DNA from: an uncultured Methanomassiliicoccus sp.
GTDB lineage: Archaea > Thermoplasmatota > Thermoplasmata > Methanomassiliicoccales > Methanomassiliicoccaceae
NCBI GenBank assembly: GCA_944319735.1
Contig: CALUEU010000001.1
Location: 310,001-374,000, forward strand
Direction: 5' to 3'
DNA: 64,000 nt
Shown here one piece after another: positions 38,585 through 47,206 of this stretch. Made by a program: the position numbers and the translations under genes. Each line of letters begins with the position of its first letter. Position 1 is the stretch's first letter. Below the pieces are notes generated by a model that was given only the letters and a program-made list of their open reading frames with translations, ran no database searches and was not told where the DNA came from.

Positions 38585-38945
38585 CAATCGTCGAATTATG
38601 ACCAAGTATATACGGATTATTCTGAGATATTTTGATGAGAATGTATCTGAAAATGTACCGAAATACACATAATGGAAGAAAAGAGAGCATCAACGACAAA
38701 AAATAATGATCATATTACAATACATTTCTAAAAAGAGAGAGTATATGAATTTGTTGACTTTACAAGAACTACCATTATGAAGCGCGCACCAGAATGTACA
38801 TAATTAAAAAGTATAAACCTTAAAAACAGTTCAATGCTCATCAGAATTCAAGTAATATGGCATTGTGTAAAATACCAATTAATAAAAAGGAGTGAAAAAT
38901 ATAGATGAGCTATTAAAGTATTATAAAGAGTGGCGAGGTGTGAGG

Positions 38946-40325
38946 ATGAAATACTATGCTGTAAAAGCAGGAAGAACAACTGGCATATTCGATAATTGGG
39001 ATGAGTGTAATGAATCAATAAAGGGGTTTTCAGGTCCAGATTTTAAATCATTTAACACTCGAGAAGAAGCAGAGGCATACCTAGCCAATAAAGATTTGTG
39101 GGATGAAATCGTTACAAAGGATATCCAAGAAGGGTATTTAGTTGCTTTTTGCGATGGAAGTTATGAGAGTAAACTTGAACGGTATTCCTACGGTGTTTTA
39201 TTAATTGACCCAAAAAACAACGAAACTTCTTTGTGTGGGTATGGAAATAATCAAAAGTATATCTCAAGTAACAATATTATTGGAGAAATTTTTGGAGTGA
39301 TAAATGCTTTAGATTGGGCAGTATCAAATGGATATGAAAAGATCAAGATATATCATGATTATGAAGGATTGAGCAAATGGATAAGTGGCGAATGGCAAGC
39401 GAAGAGCGATGTAGCAAAAATGTTTGTCGCAATTTATCAAAAAAAGTTTGATGATGTCTTAGAAGTTAAGTTTGAAAAAGTCAAAGGACATAGCAATAAT
39501 AAATACAACGATAAGGCCGACACTCTTGCTAAATCTGCCTTACAAGAAAAAACAAAAATGGCGATTCAGGGGGACAGTTGGTTTGTAATTCCACATTTCA
39601 AAGAGCCTAATTTTCAAGCATTGAAAGATTTAATTAACGAAGAAAACGAACGCATAATAGTTACTACAGATGAATATCCTGAAAAGACCGTTCATAAATT
39701 TTATTTAGAGGGGGATAAAGTTGTCACAACCTTATTCAAATCTAAAAACCAAAAAGTATTGGTTCAAGGGAAAGATTCAATATTGTTTCAAATAATTATC
39801 TCGATAATCATCGAATTGGATGGCAGCAATAATATTGAGCCCATATTGAGTAGTGCATATCGTATATCTATTGATTCTAAGACGATAGATGATGCATACA
39901 ATGTAATTAGTTTAAACTTTCCAGCAGGTTATCCTGAAAATATAAAACGACTAATTAAACAATCAATCATAAATCTGAATTACTCTATGAAAAGTGAAGA
40001 GTATTCCCAATATGCATTTTCAGCACTTCGTGCTTTAGAGGGGCATATAAAATATCTACTAACATCGGCAGGTTTAAAAGTTGGTAAGAACTTTGATATG
40101 TTTAATAAAGATGGATCTGGTGCATATAAACTTGCACGTAACATCGCAGATGTATCAAAAAGATTACAAATTGAAGAATGTTACAATTATTACAAATCTC
40201 AAAGAGATACGATATTTCATTACGGTGAGATCCTAGGGGATACGGACTCTACGAGAATGATCGAAACAAAAGGCGAGGTTAACGAGATAATTCAAAAATG
40301 TATTGCTTTAATATGTAAACAGTGA
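38946..40325 (+). CDS. RNase HI fused to RnlA-type HEPN toxin
   Basis: A 459-residue fusion. Residues 1-45 are a caulimovirus viroplasmin/RNase HI N-terminal domain (MKYYAVKAGRTTGIFDNWDE). Residues 62-200 are RNase HI with Asp70 (FCDGS), Glu114 (IIGEIFGV), Asp138 (YHDYEG), GHSNN and Asp192 (DKADTLAK). Residues 205-459 resemble RnlA, ending in a HEPN core with the R-X4-H motif RDTIFH (420-425). RnlA is the RNase LS toxin; in Escherichia coli RNase HI stimulates it. The ATG at 38946 follows GAGGTGTGAGG; the GTG at 38892 abuts its AGGA. The sequence is noticeably AT-rich, suggesting transfer. The RnlB antitoxin follows. Confidence 0.8.
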   Translation: MKYYAVKAGRTTGIFDNWDECNESIKGFSGPDFKSFNTREEAEAYLANKDLWDEIVTKDIQEGYLVAFCDGSYESKLERYSYGVLLIDPKNNETSLCGYGNNQKYISSNNIIGEIFGVINALDWAVSNGYEKIKIYHDYEGLSKWISGEWQAKSDVAKMFVAIYQKKFDDVLEVKFEKVKGHSNNKYNDKADTLAKSALQEKTKMAIQGDSWFVIPHFKEPNFQALKDLINEENERIIVTTDEYPEKTVHKFYLEGDKVVTTLFKSKNQKVLVQGKDSILFQIIISIIIELDGSNNIEPILSSAYRISIDSKTIDDAYNVISLNFPAGYPENIKRLIKQSIINLNYSMKSEEYSQYAFSALRALEGHIKYLLTSAGLKVGKNFDMFNKDGSGAYKLARNIADVSKRLQIEECYNYYKSQRDTIFHYGEILGDTDSTRMIETKGEVNEIIQKCIALICKQ

Positions 40326-40347
40326 TGCAGAAAAAGGAGGGACTGTT

Positions 40348-40707
40348 GTGAAAGAATATGTAATATATAAATTAATTAACAAAGAATTTGATGGTTTTCT
40401 CCTTTGTCTTAGTTTTGACAGCATAGCTAACTATTTAGAAAATATCGAAAAAGAGCCGATGATATCCAATTCTAAAGGAGTATTGTTGGTGGACCAGCTA
40501 CTTGTAACTGGAGACGGTCGAAATAGATTCATCTTATGTCCATTTGACAATGGTAAAATAGATGTTAACTCTATCAAAAACGTGCATCCAAGTGAAGATT
40601 ATAGAAAACTCTCTGTTGAGTTATTGCAGAAAAACTTTTCTTTTCTTCACAACTCAATCCTAACTGATCAACAAAAAGAAAGTATCAAGAAAGGAGTGGC
40701 GTTTTAA
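40348..40707 (+). CDS. RnlB-type antitoxin
   Basis: A 119-residue acidic/basic protein matching the RnlB family: a mid-protein stretch (K)GVLLVDQLLVTGDGRNRF and GKIDVNSI, then a C-terminal helix pair ending LTDQQKESIKK. RnlB binds and silences RnlA. It follows the fusion gene after 22 bases and starts with GTG at 40348, eight bases after GGAGG. The two genes form a compact AT-rich cassette between the hydrolase and the acyl-CoA ligase. Confidence 0.75.
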   Translation: MKEYVIYKLINKEFDGFLLCLSFDSIANYLENIEKEPMISNSKGVLLVDQLLVTGDGRNRFILCPFDNGKIDVNSIKNVHPSEDYRKLSVELLQKNFSFLHNSILTDQQKESIKKGVAF

Positions 40708-40755
40708 AAGGTGCGATGAGTGTGGAATGAATTACATCACACCTTTGTTTTAGGT

Positions 40756-42405
40756 TTAGGCATCAGGCCAAAGTTCAGCAGACATTTCCCTGAGCTTGTA
40801 TTTCAGAATTTTTCCTGAAGCAGTCATTGGATAAGTATCAACGAATGCTATGTACTTTGGAGTTTTGTACCAGGCAATCTTTCCGCGGCAGAAGTCAAGC
40901 ACATCCTGTTCAGTCATGTCGACATTTTTCTTGAGAATGATAAAAGCTCCCGGCTGTTCTCCATACTTTTTACTCGGTACTCCGACTACCTGCACATCCT
41001 GAATTCCATCCATGGTGTGAATGAAATCCTCTACCTCTTTGGGATAGATGTTTTCCCCTCCGCGGATGATCATGTCTTTTAAACGTCCAGTGATGGAAAG
41101 GTATCCTTCCTCATCTAAAACGCCTACATCTCCTGAATGAAGCCAGCCGTTTTTGTCGATTGTTTTAGCTGTCTCCTCAGGCATGTTATAGTATCCTTTC
41201 ATGACATTGTAACCGCGGCAGCACACTTCTCCATGTTCTCCCAGTTTGCAGAACTCTCCTGTGTCAGGATTAATCAGAGCCATTTCGATGCCGGGAAGAA
41301 CTTTTCCCACGGTGGTGCATTTTCTCTCTACACTCGGTTCGTCCCAGCGTGTTTGCGTTATGCCAGGAGAAGCTTCTGTAAGACCGTATACGCTTGTCAC
41401 TTGCGTCATGTTCATTTTTTCAACGCATTCGTACATGCTCTTAACCGGGCAGGGAGAACCAGCCATGATTCCTGTTCTAAGAGTTGAAAAGTCAAATTTG
41501 TCAAAAAGAGGATGTTCCAGCATGGCGATGAACATTGTCGGGACACCATAGACTGCAGTGCATCTCTCCTTCTCAATAGCCATCATGGTGTTGATAGGAT
41601 CATACTTTTCCAGAATTACCAGTGTGGCACCGGTGTTGAGGCTGGACATCATGCCTAACACACAGCCGAAACAGTGGAACAGGGGAACAGGAATGCAGAT
41701 GCGGTCCTTCTCAGTAAAATTCTGATAGTTTCCTATCCAGTACCCGTTGTTTCCAATGTTATGATGAGTCAGCATCACACCTTTAGGAAAACCAGTAGTT
41801 CCAGAAGTATACTGCATGTTGACTACGTCATAGCAGGAAACTTCTGCCTTCCTTGCCTCATACTCTTCATCCGATACTTGGCAGGCCATTGACATCAGTT
41901 CGTTCATGGAGTACATGCCACGGTGTTTCTCAGGTCCAAGGAAGAAAACACGCTTAAGATGCGGGAATCTCTCAGAATGAAAAGTGTCTCTAGGCTGCGT
42001 CTTCAGTTCAGGCAGGAGATTGTAGACAACCTGCACATAATCTGTATCTCTGACTCCATCGATGAGAAAAATGTTTTCAGACTCTGACTGAGTGAAAACA
42101 TATTCTAGCTCTTTTTCTTTATAATTAGTATTGATTGTTAGTAATATTGCACCGATTCTGGCGGTTGCATAAAGCAGCGTGGGCCAGTGAGGAACGTTTG
42201 TAGCCCAGATCATTACTTTTTCTCCACGCTGTACCCCCATAGCCATCAGGCCTTTTGCCACTGTGTCGATAACATCTGAAAATTGAGACCATGTGAGTCT
42301 ATAATCTCTATCGGGGTAGACTATTGCATCCGTGTCTGGGAACTTAGAAACTGTTTCATCCAGTAACTGCCCCAGAGTAGCTTCTCTAGTTGGTTCAGTC
42401 CTCAA
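40756..42405 (-). CDS. Acyl-CoA/AMP-forming ligase
   Basis: A 549-residue ANL-superfamily enzyme that activates a carboxylic acid as acyl-AMP and transfers it to CoA. Motifs are NMQYTSGTTGFPKGVMLTHHN (the A3 phosphate loop), VYGLTEASP, the hinge YLSITGRLKDMIIRGGENI and the C-terminal Lys in TASGKILKYKLRE. It resembles medium/long-chain acyl-CoA ligases. It starts with TTG at 42405 after AAGGGG. The cupin regulator gene lies 12 bases upstream in the same operon, suggesting it controls this enzyme. Confidence 0.93.
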   Translation of the reverse strand: MRTEPTREATLGQLLDETVSKFPDTDAIVYPDRDYRLTWSQFSDVIDTVAKGLMAMGVQRGEKVMIWATNVPHWPTLLYATARIGAILLTINTNYKEKELEYVFTQSESENIFLIDGVRDTDYVQVVYNLLPELKTQPRDTFHSERFPHLKRVFFLGPEKHRGMYSMNELMSMACQVSDEEYEARKAEVSCYDVVNMQYTSGTTGFPKGVMLTHHNIGNNGYWIGNYQNFTEKDRICIPVPLFHCFGCVLGMMSSLNTGATLVILEKYDPINTMMAIEKERCTAVYGVPTMFIAMLEHPLFDKFDFSTLRTGIMAGSPCPVKSMYECVEKMNMTQVTSVYGLTEASPGITQTRWDEPSVERKCTTVGKVLPGIEMALINPDTGEFCKLGEHGEVCCRGYNVMKGYYNMPEETAKTIDKNGWLHSGDVGVLDEEGYLSITGRLKDMIIRGGENIYPKEVEDFIHTMDGIQDVQVVGVPSKKYGEQPGAFIILKKNVDMTEQDVLDFCRGKIAWYKTPKYIAFVDTYPMTASGKILKYKLREMSAELWPDA

Positions 42406-42417
42406 TTCAATACCCCT

Positions 42418-42981
42418 TTAGATCGGCGTGTAGACTACAGCATAAATCGTAGCTGGCTTATCATCTGCTGAATTTACTGCATGAGGTACGACTGAATTGT
42501 AATACATTGAGTCTCCGGCATTCAGGGTGTATTTCTGTTTCCCGTACTCAAGTTCAACTTTTCCTGAGACCACGATGATGAATTCCTCTCCCTCATGAGC
42601 GGAAATAGGCCTTTTTTCAGTCGGCTCGATTACGATATAATAAGGTTCCATGTGCCTGTCTGTCTTTCCTTTTCCAAGCAGGCAGTAACGGTAACCGGGA
42701 GTTCCAATTCCCTGGTTGGGAGCAGTTTCATTCTGCATCGCATATGATTTTACAATAAGAGGGTCTGGAACAAAATGGTCGTCTGTGAAAGTTCCCACCC
42801 TCTGGCCTAAAGCCCTTGCTAACCTGACTAGTGTACCAATTGATGGATATACTTCATCAGCCTCAATGCTTTTCAAAACTGATACATCCACATTTGAATT
42901 TTTAGATAGTTCTTCAACAGATAATCCTAAACGTTCGCGGAATGTGCGAACTCTGTTTCCAAGTGTTTGTGGATTGGTCAT
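42418..42981 (-). CDS. XRE-family regulator with cupin domain
   Basis: A 187-residue protein. Residues 5-70 are an XRE helix-turn-helix (LGNRVRTFRERLGLSVEELSKNSNVDVSVLKSIE); residues 110-187 are a cupin (SAHEGEEFIIVVSGKVELEYG..Y.LNAGDSMYYNSVVPHAV) with the His/Glu metal-type positions. Such regulators sense small ligands. It lies 12 bases before the acyl-CoA ligase, likely its target. The ATG at 42981 follows GGAGAG; a TATA-like CTATATTTTTC is near 43035. Confidence 0.9.
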   Translation of the reverse strand: MTNPQTLGNRVRTFRERLGLSVEELSKNSNVDVSVLKSIEADEVYPSIGTLVRLARALGQRVGTFTDDHFVPDPLIVKSYAMQNETAPNQGIGTPGYRYCLLGKGKTDRHMEPYYIVIEPTEKRPISAHEGEEFIIVVSGKVELEYGKQKYTLNAGDSMYYNSVVPHAVNSADDKPATIYAVVYTPI

Positions 42982-43158
42982 ATTCTCTACTCTCCATTAA
43001 TGGTACTCTCCGACTAGGTTCAGCCGAAAAATATAGTTATTAAATGAGTTGGATGGAAAAGTGAAAAATCATACTTAAATGTAGCTTTGGCAGAATGATG
43101 ATCTTTCTTACAACGGAGATGCAATCAAAGGATAAGGAATGAATGGTATCTAAGATGC

Positions 43159-43725
43159 ATGAACAAAGTAAAACTAGGTGCCGGGGTGCCTCCAATGGCT
43201 CTTCCAATTTGCCTCTTAGGTTCTTTAGTAGACGGTAAACCAACTTTTTGCCCGATTGCCTGGTCAACCATCATTGACGACGAGCCGCCAATGATCGGAC
43301 TGGTCACAGCTAAAAAGAGATACACCAAGGACGGAATAGTCCAGACTGGAACTTTTTCTGTCAACATTCCTAATACAAAAATGGCTGAAGAGACCGATTA
43401 CTGCGGAATTGTTTCCGGCTATGATGCAGATAAGTCAAAAGTGTTCGAAACATTCAGCGGAGAGACTGAAGCACCGATGATTTTAGACTGTCCGATAACT
43501 GCAGAATGTAAGCTGGAAAGAATCATTGATTTTGAAGGAACTGATTTGATTGTCGGCAAAATAGTGAATGTATATGCAGATGATGAGATTTTAGACCAAG
43601 GAAAAGCAGACGCATTGAAAATGGATCCTCTGATGTACTTCACAAATGGCAGCATCTACTACTCTTTGGGAGAAAACATAGGAAAAGCATTCAAGATCGG
43701 AAAGGAGTTTTCCCAACATGAGTGA
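43159..43725 (+). CDS. Flavin reductase-like FMN-binding protein
   Basis: A 188-residue split-barrel flavoprotein of the flavin-reductase/flavoredoxin type: the N-terminal PICLLGSLVDGKPTFCPIAWSTIIDDEPPMIGL, the middle GTFSVNIPN, and the short C-terminal KMDPLMYFTNGSIYYSLGE. Its 3' end overlaps the peroxiredoxin start by eight bases, so it may support redox or oxygen defence. Whether FMN or F420 is used is not known. Confidence 0.85.
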   Translation: MNKVKLGAGVPPMALPICLLGSLVDGKPTFCPIAWSTIIDDEPPMIGLVTAKKRYTKDGIVQTGTFSVNIPNTKMAEETDYCGIVSGYDADKSKVFETFSGETEAPMILDCPITAECKLERIIDFEGTDLIVGKIVNVYADDEILDQGKADALKMDPLMYFTNGSIYYSLGENIGKAFKIGKEFSQHE

Positions 43726-44182
43726 ATTTAAGCTTAAAGGTGGAGATGATGCTCCGTCATTCAAACTTGACAGTGCTGAAGGGGAGATTTCTCTTTCAGA
43801 TTTCAAGAAGGTCATTTTATATTTCTATTCAAAAGACAATACTTCTGGATGTACTAAGCAGGCTGTTTCCTTCAATGACTCGTATGAACAGTTCAAGAAC
43901 ATGGGTTATGAGATCATCGGCATCAGCAAAGACACAGTTGCTTCGCATAGAAAGTTTGCAGAAAAGTATGGTTTGAAATTTCACCTTCTGTCAGACCAGG
44001 ACTGCAAAGTTGCAGAATCATACGGCGTCAGAAAAGAGAAGATGATGTACGGCAAGAAGGTCATGGGAACTGTCAGATCTGCCTTTGTTATCGAAAACGG
44101 AAAAGTTGCTCACGCATTATACAATATCAAAGCAGAGAGTAGCGCTGACTCTGTTTTAGAAGCCCTTCAAAAAAATGAATGA
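43718..44182 (+). CDS. Peroxiredoxin, Bcp/PrxQ type
   Basis: A 154-residue peroxiredoxin. The peroxidatic cysteine sits in FYSKDNTSGCTKQAVSFND; no CxxxxC second Cys follows five residues later, so it is closer to 1-Cys or atypical PrxQ. A second Cys occurs later in SDQDCKVAESYGV. It reduces hydroperoxides in the cytoplasm. Coupled to the flavin reductase gene by an eight-base overlap, with GGAG in the end of that gene as ribosome site. Confidence 0.92.
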   Translation: MSEFKLKGGDDAPSFKLDSAEGEISLSDFKKVILYFYSKDNTSGCTKQAVSFNDSYEQFKNMGYEIIGISKDTVASHRKFAEKYGLKFHLLSDQDCKVAESYGVRKEKMMYGKKVMGTVRSAFVIENGKVAHALYNIKAESSADSVLEALQKNE

Positions 44183-44199
44183 TGAGATTTTTCTCATCA
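44180..44199. terminator. Shared terminator hairpin between two convergent genes
   Basis: TGATGAGA and TCTCATCA arms with a four-T loop. The hairpin includes the peroxiredoxin stop codon and ends within a few bases of the tspO stop, so it can serve both strands. Confidence 0.55.
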
Positions 44200-44679
44200 G
44201 TTCATTATGAAAATTCCCAGGTTCAGATAAGCTGCAATCGTGAGCCATATGAGGTAAGGTACTTGCAGCCACCCTGCAACTTTGCTGATTCTTCTGAATA
44301 CTAGAATCATTATCAGAACCAGAAGCCACAGTAGAACTATCCAGAAGAATGATACTAGAACGAGCCCCATTCTGAAGAAAAGCGGCGACCAGAAGAAGTT
44401 TACTACAAGCTGAACTGCAAATATTGTCAAGGCTGCACTTTTCTGCTTGGCAGGTACTTCAGGACCAGAAACTAAGTATGCAGATATTCCCATCAAAATG
44501 TAAAGGATATTCCACATGATAGGAAACAGAGCTGAAGGCGGGGAGAATGGCGGCTGATTATAATCCTTATAAACATCCATATTGTCTCCCGTAACCAGGG
44601 AAGACAGCATGCCTACTGCCAAAGGAATCGCGATAAGGACTATCAGCCGTATCAAATTCCTTTTTTTAGTTTCATTCAT
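44197..44679 (-). CDS. TspO/MBR-family membrane protein
   Basis: A 160-residue five-helix membrane protein with the TspO pattern: the Pro/Trp-rich loop YNQPPFSPPSALFPIMWNILYILMGISAYLV, NFFWSPLFF (WSPLFF motif) and the last helices with YLIWLTIAAYLNLGIF. The family binds porphyrins and affects stress responses. It is convergent to the peroxiredoxin gene. Confidence 0.93.
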   Translation of the reverse strand: MNETKKRNLIRLIVLIAIPLAVGMLSSLVTGDNMDVYKDYNQPPFSPPSALFPIMWNILYILMGISAYLVSGPEVPAKQKSAALTIFAVQLVVNFFWSPLFFRMGLVLVSFFWIVLLWLLVLIMILVFRRISKVAGWLQVPYLIWLTIAAYLNLGIFIMN

Positions 44680-44808
44680 GCAGGTATGAGTTTATTGCCA
44701 CCGCTTTCATCCTTTGTTCAATTAATAATAAGTTAACAGAGCATAACCGCAGAAATATCAGAAAGGCTGGATTATGCGGTGACGAGCTTGTTTAGGGCTG
44801 ATAAGCAA

Positions 44809-44918
44809 GTATAAATAGCATCACTCAATCTTCGAGACCCAAGTCACGAGGGCTTGCTCTCGGAAATGTGCCCCTAGGGGTGAATCCTGAATAGCCGCTG
44901 TGGCGGCAGGTGACATAC
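44809..44918 (+). promoter_or_regulatory. Promoter and structured leader of rpl15e
   Basis: TATA AGTATAAATAG at 44809-44818 predicts a start near 44840. The leader then holds a CCCCTAGGGG palindrome (44871-44880) and a GCCGC/GCGGC hairpin (44894-44907) that ends on the ribosome site AGGTGA (44908-44913). This could modulate translation. Confidence 0.5.
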
Positions 44919-45569
44919 ATGGACGATAACGAAGAGAAACAAATGCCTGAGACTTCTGAGGAAGTTTCCAGGAATGTAAATGGAAAAAGCATGTACACTT
45001 ACATCGCTGAAGCTTGGAACACACCAAGTGAGAGCTATGTTAAGCAGTTACAGTGGTCTCGTTTGATTGAGTGGAGAAAGGAAGAGAATTTTATAAAAAT
45101 TGATCATCCTACCCGTTTAGACCGTGCAAGAAAACTTGGATTCAAAGCCAAGCAGGGATATATCATTGTAAGAGGCCGTGTCCGTAAGGGATCTCTCAGA
45201 AAGAGAAAGATCAGAAAAGGACGCAGGGCAAAACGCCGCGGTATCAACAAGATCACAATGGCAAAGAGCCTTCAGCGCATTGCTGAGGAGAGGGCCTGCA
45301 AGAAATATCCAAACTTAGAAGTTCTCAACTCCTACTGGGTTGGAATGGACGGACAGCACGAATGGTTTGAAATCATCATGGTTGATCCTCATCACCCCGT
45401 AATCAAAGCTGACAAGAACATCAACTGGATTTGCTCTCCAAAACAGAAAGGCCGTGCCTACCGTGGACTCACAGCTGCTGGAAAAGCAGGACGTGGACTT
45501 AAATGGAAAGGCAAAGGCGCTGAGAAGGTCAGACCTTCAATCGGTGCTCACAACCGTAAAGGAAAGTAA
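44919..45569 (+). CDS. rpl15e: 50S ribosomal protein L15e with N-terminal extension
   Basis: A 216-residue archaeal/eukaryotic-type large-subunit protein. The family starts with MYTYIAEAW here at about residue 25. Then come [22 protein letters not shown], a strongly basic middle ([14 protein letters not shown]) and the C-terminal [18 protein letters not shown]. About 24 acidic residues precede the usual start. The ATG at 44919 is supported by AGGTGA five bases upstream; no ribosome site precedes the internal MYTYI. Confidence 0.95.
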   Translation: MDDNEEKQMPETSEEVSRNVNGKSMYTYIAEAWNTPSESYVKQLQWSRLIEWRKEENFIKIDHPTRLDRARKLGFKAKQGYIIVRGRVRKGSLRKRKIRKGRRAKRRGINKITMAKSLQRIAEERACKKYPNLEVLNSYWVGMDGQHEWFEIIMVDPHHPVIKADKNINWICSPKQKGRAYRGLTAAGKAGRGLKWKGKGAEKVRPSIGAHNRKGK

Positions 45570-45570
45570 A

Positions 45571-45872
45571 CACAATAAACAAGATATTCTCGCTCTTGGC
45601 GGGAATATCTATTCTCTAAATTTTACTGAGTTTTTCAATAAATACCCCTCTGTTTCCAGTGCAACTTTGTTATTAATTAAAGGAGATAATTTTCTCTGGC
45701 ATGTAGAATTAATGTTGTTTTTATTTCATGAATATTTTTGATTTCCTTTGAAAAATATTGTTAGATTGCTTAGTTATATTGTTGAATTGAGGCAGTCATC
45801 TTTTGAAGTTTGCTTACTAAATGTAAATGATGTTGAAAAATTATTACATTTAATTCACAAAAGATTGTCTTA
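45571..45872 (+). other. Gene-free AT-rich stretch with L15e terminator
   Basis: A hairpin with 12-base arms (45582-45593 and 45599-45610, one wobble) followed by a T-rich run ends the rpl15e transcript. The rest up to the MBL pseudogene is AT-rich and shows no credible gene. Confidence 0.6.
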
Positions 45873-46750
45873 TCAGATTTGTTTCCAAAGAAGCATATTC
45901 TCCTTAAACTCAACGTCTAGTCTGTTAGTATCTTTCAACCATGCAAGATAAGAACGAACAGTGCTGCCGACAAGCACATACTGCTCAAAATTCATTATGA
46001 GATTGTATTCTGTAAAGAGTCTCTGTAGAATCATCTCAAAGCAAAGCGGTTCGGTGCAGATAGCAATTATCTTTTCTGCAATTTCCTGAACCTTGTCAAT
46101 GTTATATTGTGCTAATTCAGAGATGTTTTCTGCTACTGCCGCATGAGCTGGTACGAACATTTTTGCGTTTAGTGTTTTTACCATCTCTAAGGTTTCCAAG
46201 TATGAAGCAACATCATAAATGAAACCGATCTGATACTTATCCAGTGTTTCCTTGCTTGACAAGCAATCAGCAAGATAGACTACATCATCAGGAGTCCGGA
46301 AACCTACCATGTCAAAGAAGTGTCCCGGCAGGTTAATTGCATCAAATCCTTCTGGTAAAACATCTTTTGTCAGGTATTCTGCATCACTTTCCTGCGCTAA
46401 TAGAAATTTATGTCTGAGATCTTTGCAGGGATATCCACCATACAAAAATGCAGGTTCTAAAATCGGATGCCTTGTGAAATCACAGTCGATACCAGGTGCA
46501 TATATTCTGCAACCTGTTTTCCCTGCAGATATTTGTTGCCTCCGATATGATCTGCATTGGAATGTGTGTTATATATTGCAGTTAAGTTCCAATTATTAGT
46601 ATCTAGAATCTGCCAGATTTTTCGCCCAGCATCCTTGTCATTTCCACTGTCAATCAAACAAATATCTGTATCATTAAGCTTCACAAGCCCGATTTTTGCA
46701 GGACTCTGGATATAGTAACCGTTATCTGAGATTTGTATCAATTCGTACAT
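45873..46750 (-). pseudogene. MBL-fold metallo-hydrolase broken by one frameshift
   Basis: The N-terminal part starts at ATG 46750 after GAGGA and reads MYELIQISDNGYYIQSP, DTDICLIDSGND and the metal motif THSNADHIGGNKYL. Near 46515-46525 the frame changes: the next frame continues KTGCRIYAPGIDCDFTRHP and then FLYGGYP, NLPGHFFDMVGFRT, FVPAHA and a C-terminal helical domain to 45873. The two halves fit one protein of about 290 residues if one base is restored. It is an MBL-fold hydrolase of unknown substrate. Sequencing error is possible. Confidence 0.75.
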
Positions 46751-46981
46751 TTTTTTCCTCTTGACTTTTGAGCAGGCGTGAATAATATTGAATGTGTTTT
46801 CTTTAGAGTTTCGATTGCACTTCCTGCTAACATTGTTGAAACTGCGTTCGCAAAGGTGCCCTAAAATAACAGAAGACTTTTCTCGTAAACTTCTTATCAC
46901 TTGGCAAAAAAACTCCACCTCTTTTTAACAATCACTTTGAAGCCACATCATTATTTTCGATAATTTTCACGATGTGAGTTG

Positions 46982-47206
46982 ATGAGACACGTGCAGAAGC
47001 TCATGGAAATGAAGAAGTATCTGGAAAACGATGAAATACAGCTTCTGGCGCTGACTGAATATACACTGTCTAAATTGAAAGCACTGACGGATGATGAATT
47101 TAAGAATCTAGAACTCCATCTAGATTTAAATATATCTGATTCTATTTCAGATTTTTGCGGTTTACTGCAAAAATCTTCAATAGGATGTGCGCCAGATGGA
47201 AATTAA
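46982..47206 (+). CDS. Small helical protein ahead of a DUF4143 ATPase
   Basis: About 74 residues, predicted to be mostly helical, with an acidic middle (LTDDEFKNLELHLDLN); not recognised. It overlaps the following ATPase start by 11 bases, so the two are probably co-translated. It may be a partner or regulator of that ATPase, which is inference from the arrangement. Confidence 0.45.
   Translation: MRHVQKLMEMKKYLENDEIQLLALTEYTLSKLKALTDDEFKNLELHLDLNISDSISDFCGLLQKSSIGCAPDGN

Noticed and set aside
45748-45951. A 67-residue plus-strand frame
   Set aside because: It overlaps the end of the MBL pseudogene and shows no protein-like pattern or ribosome site.
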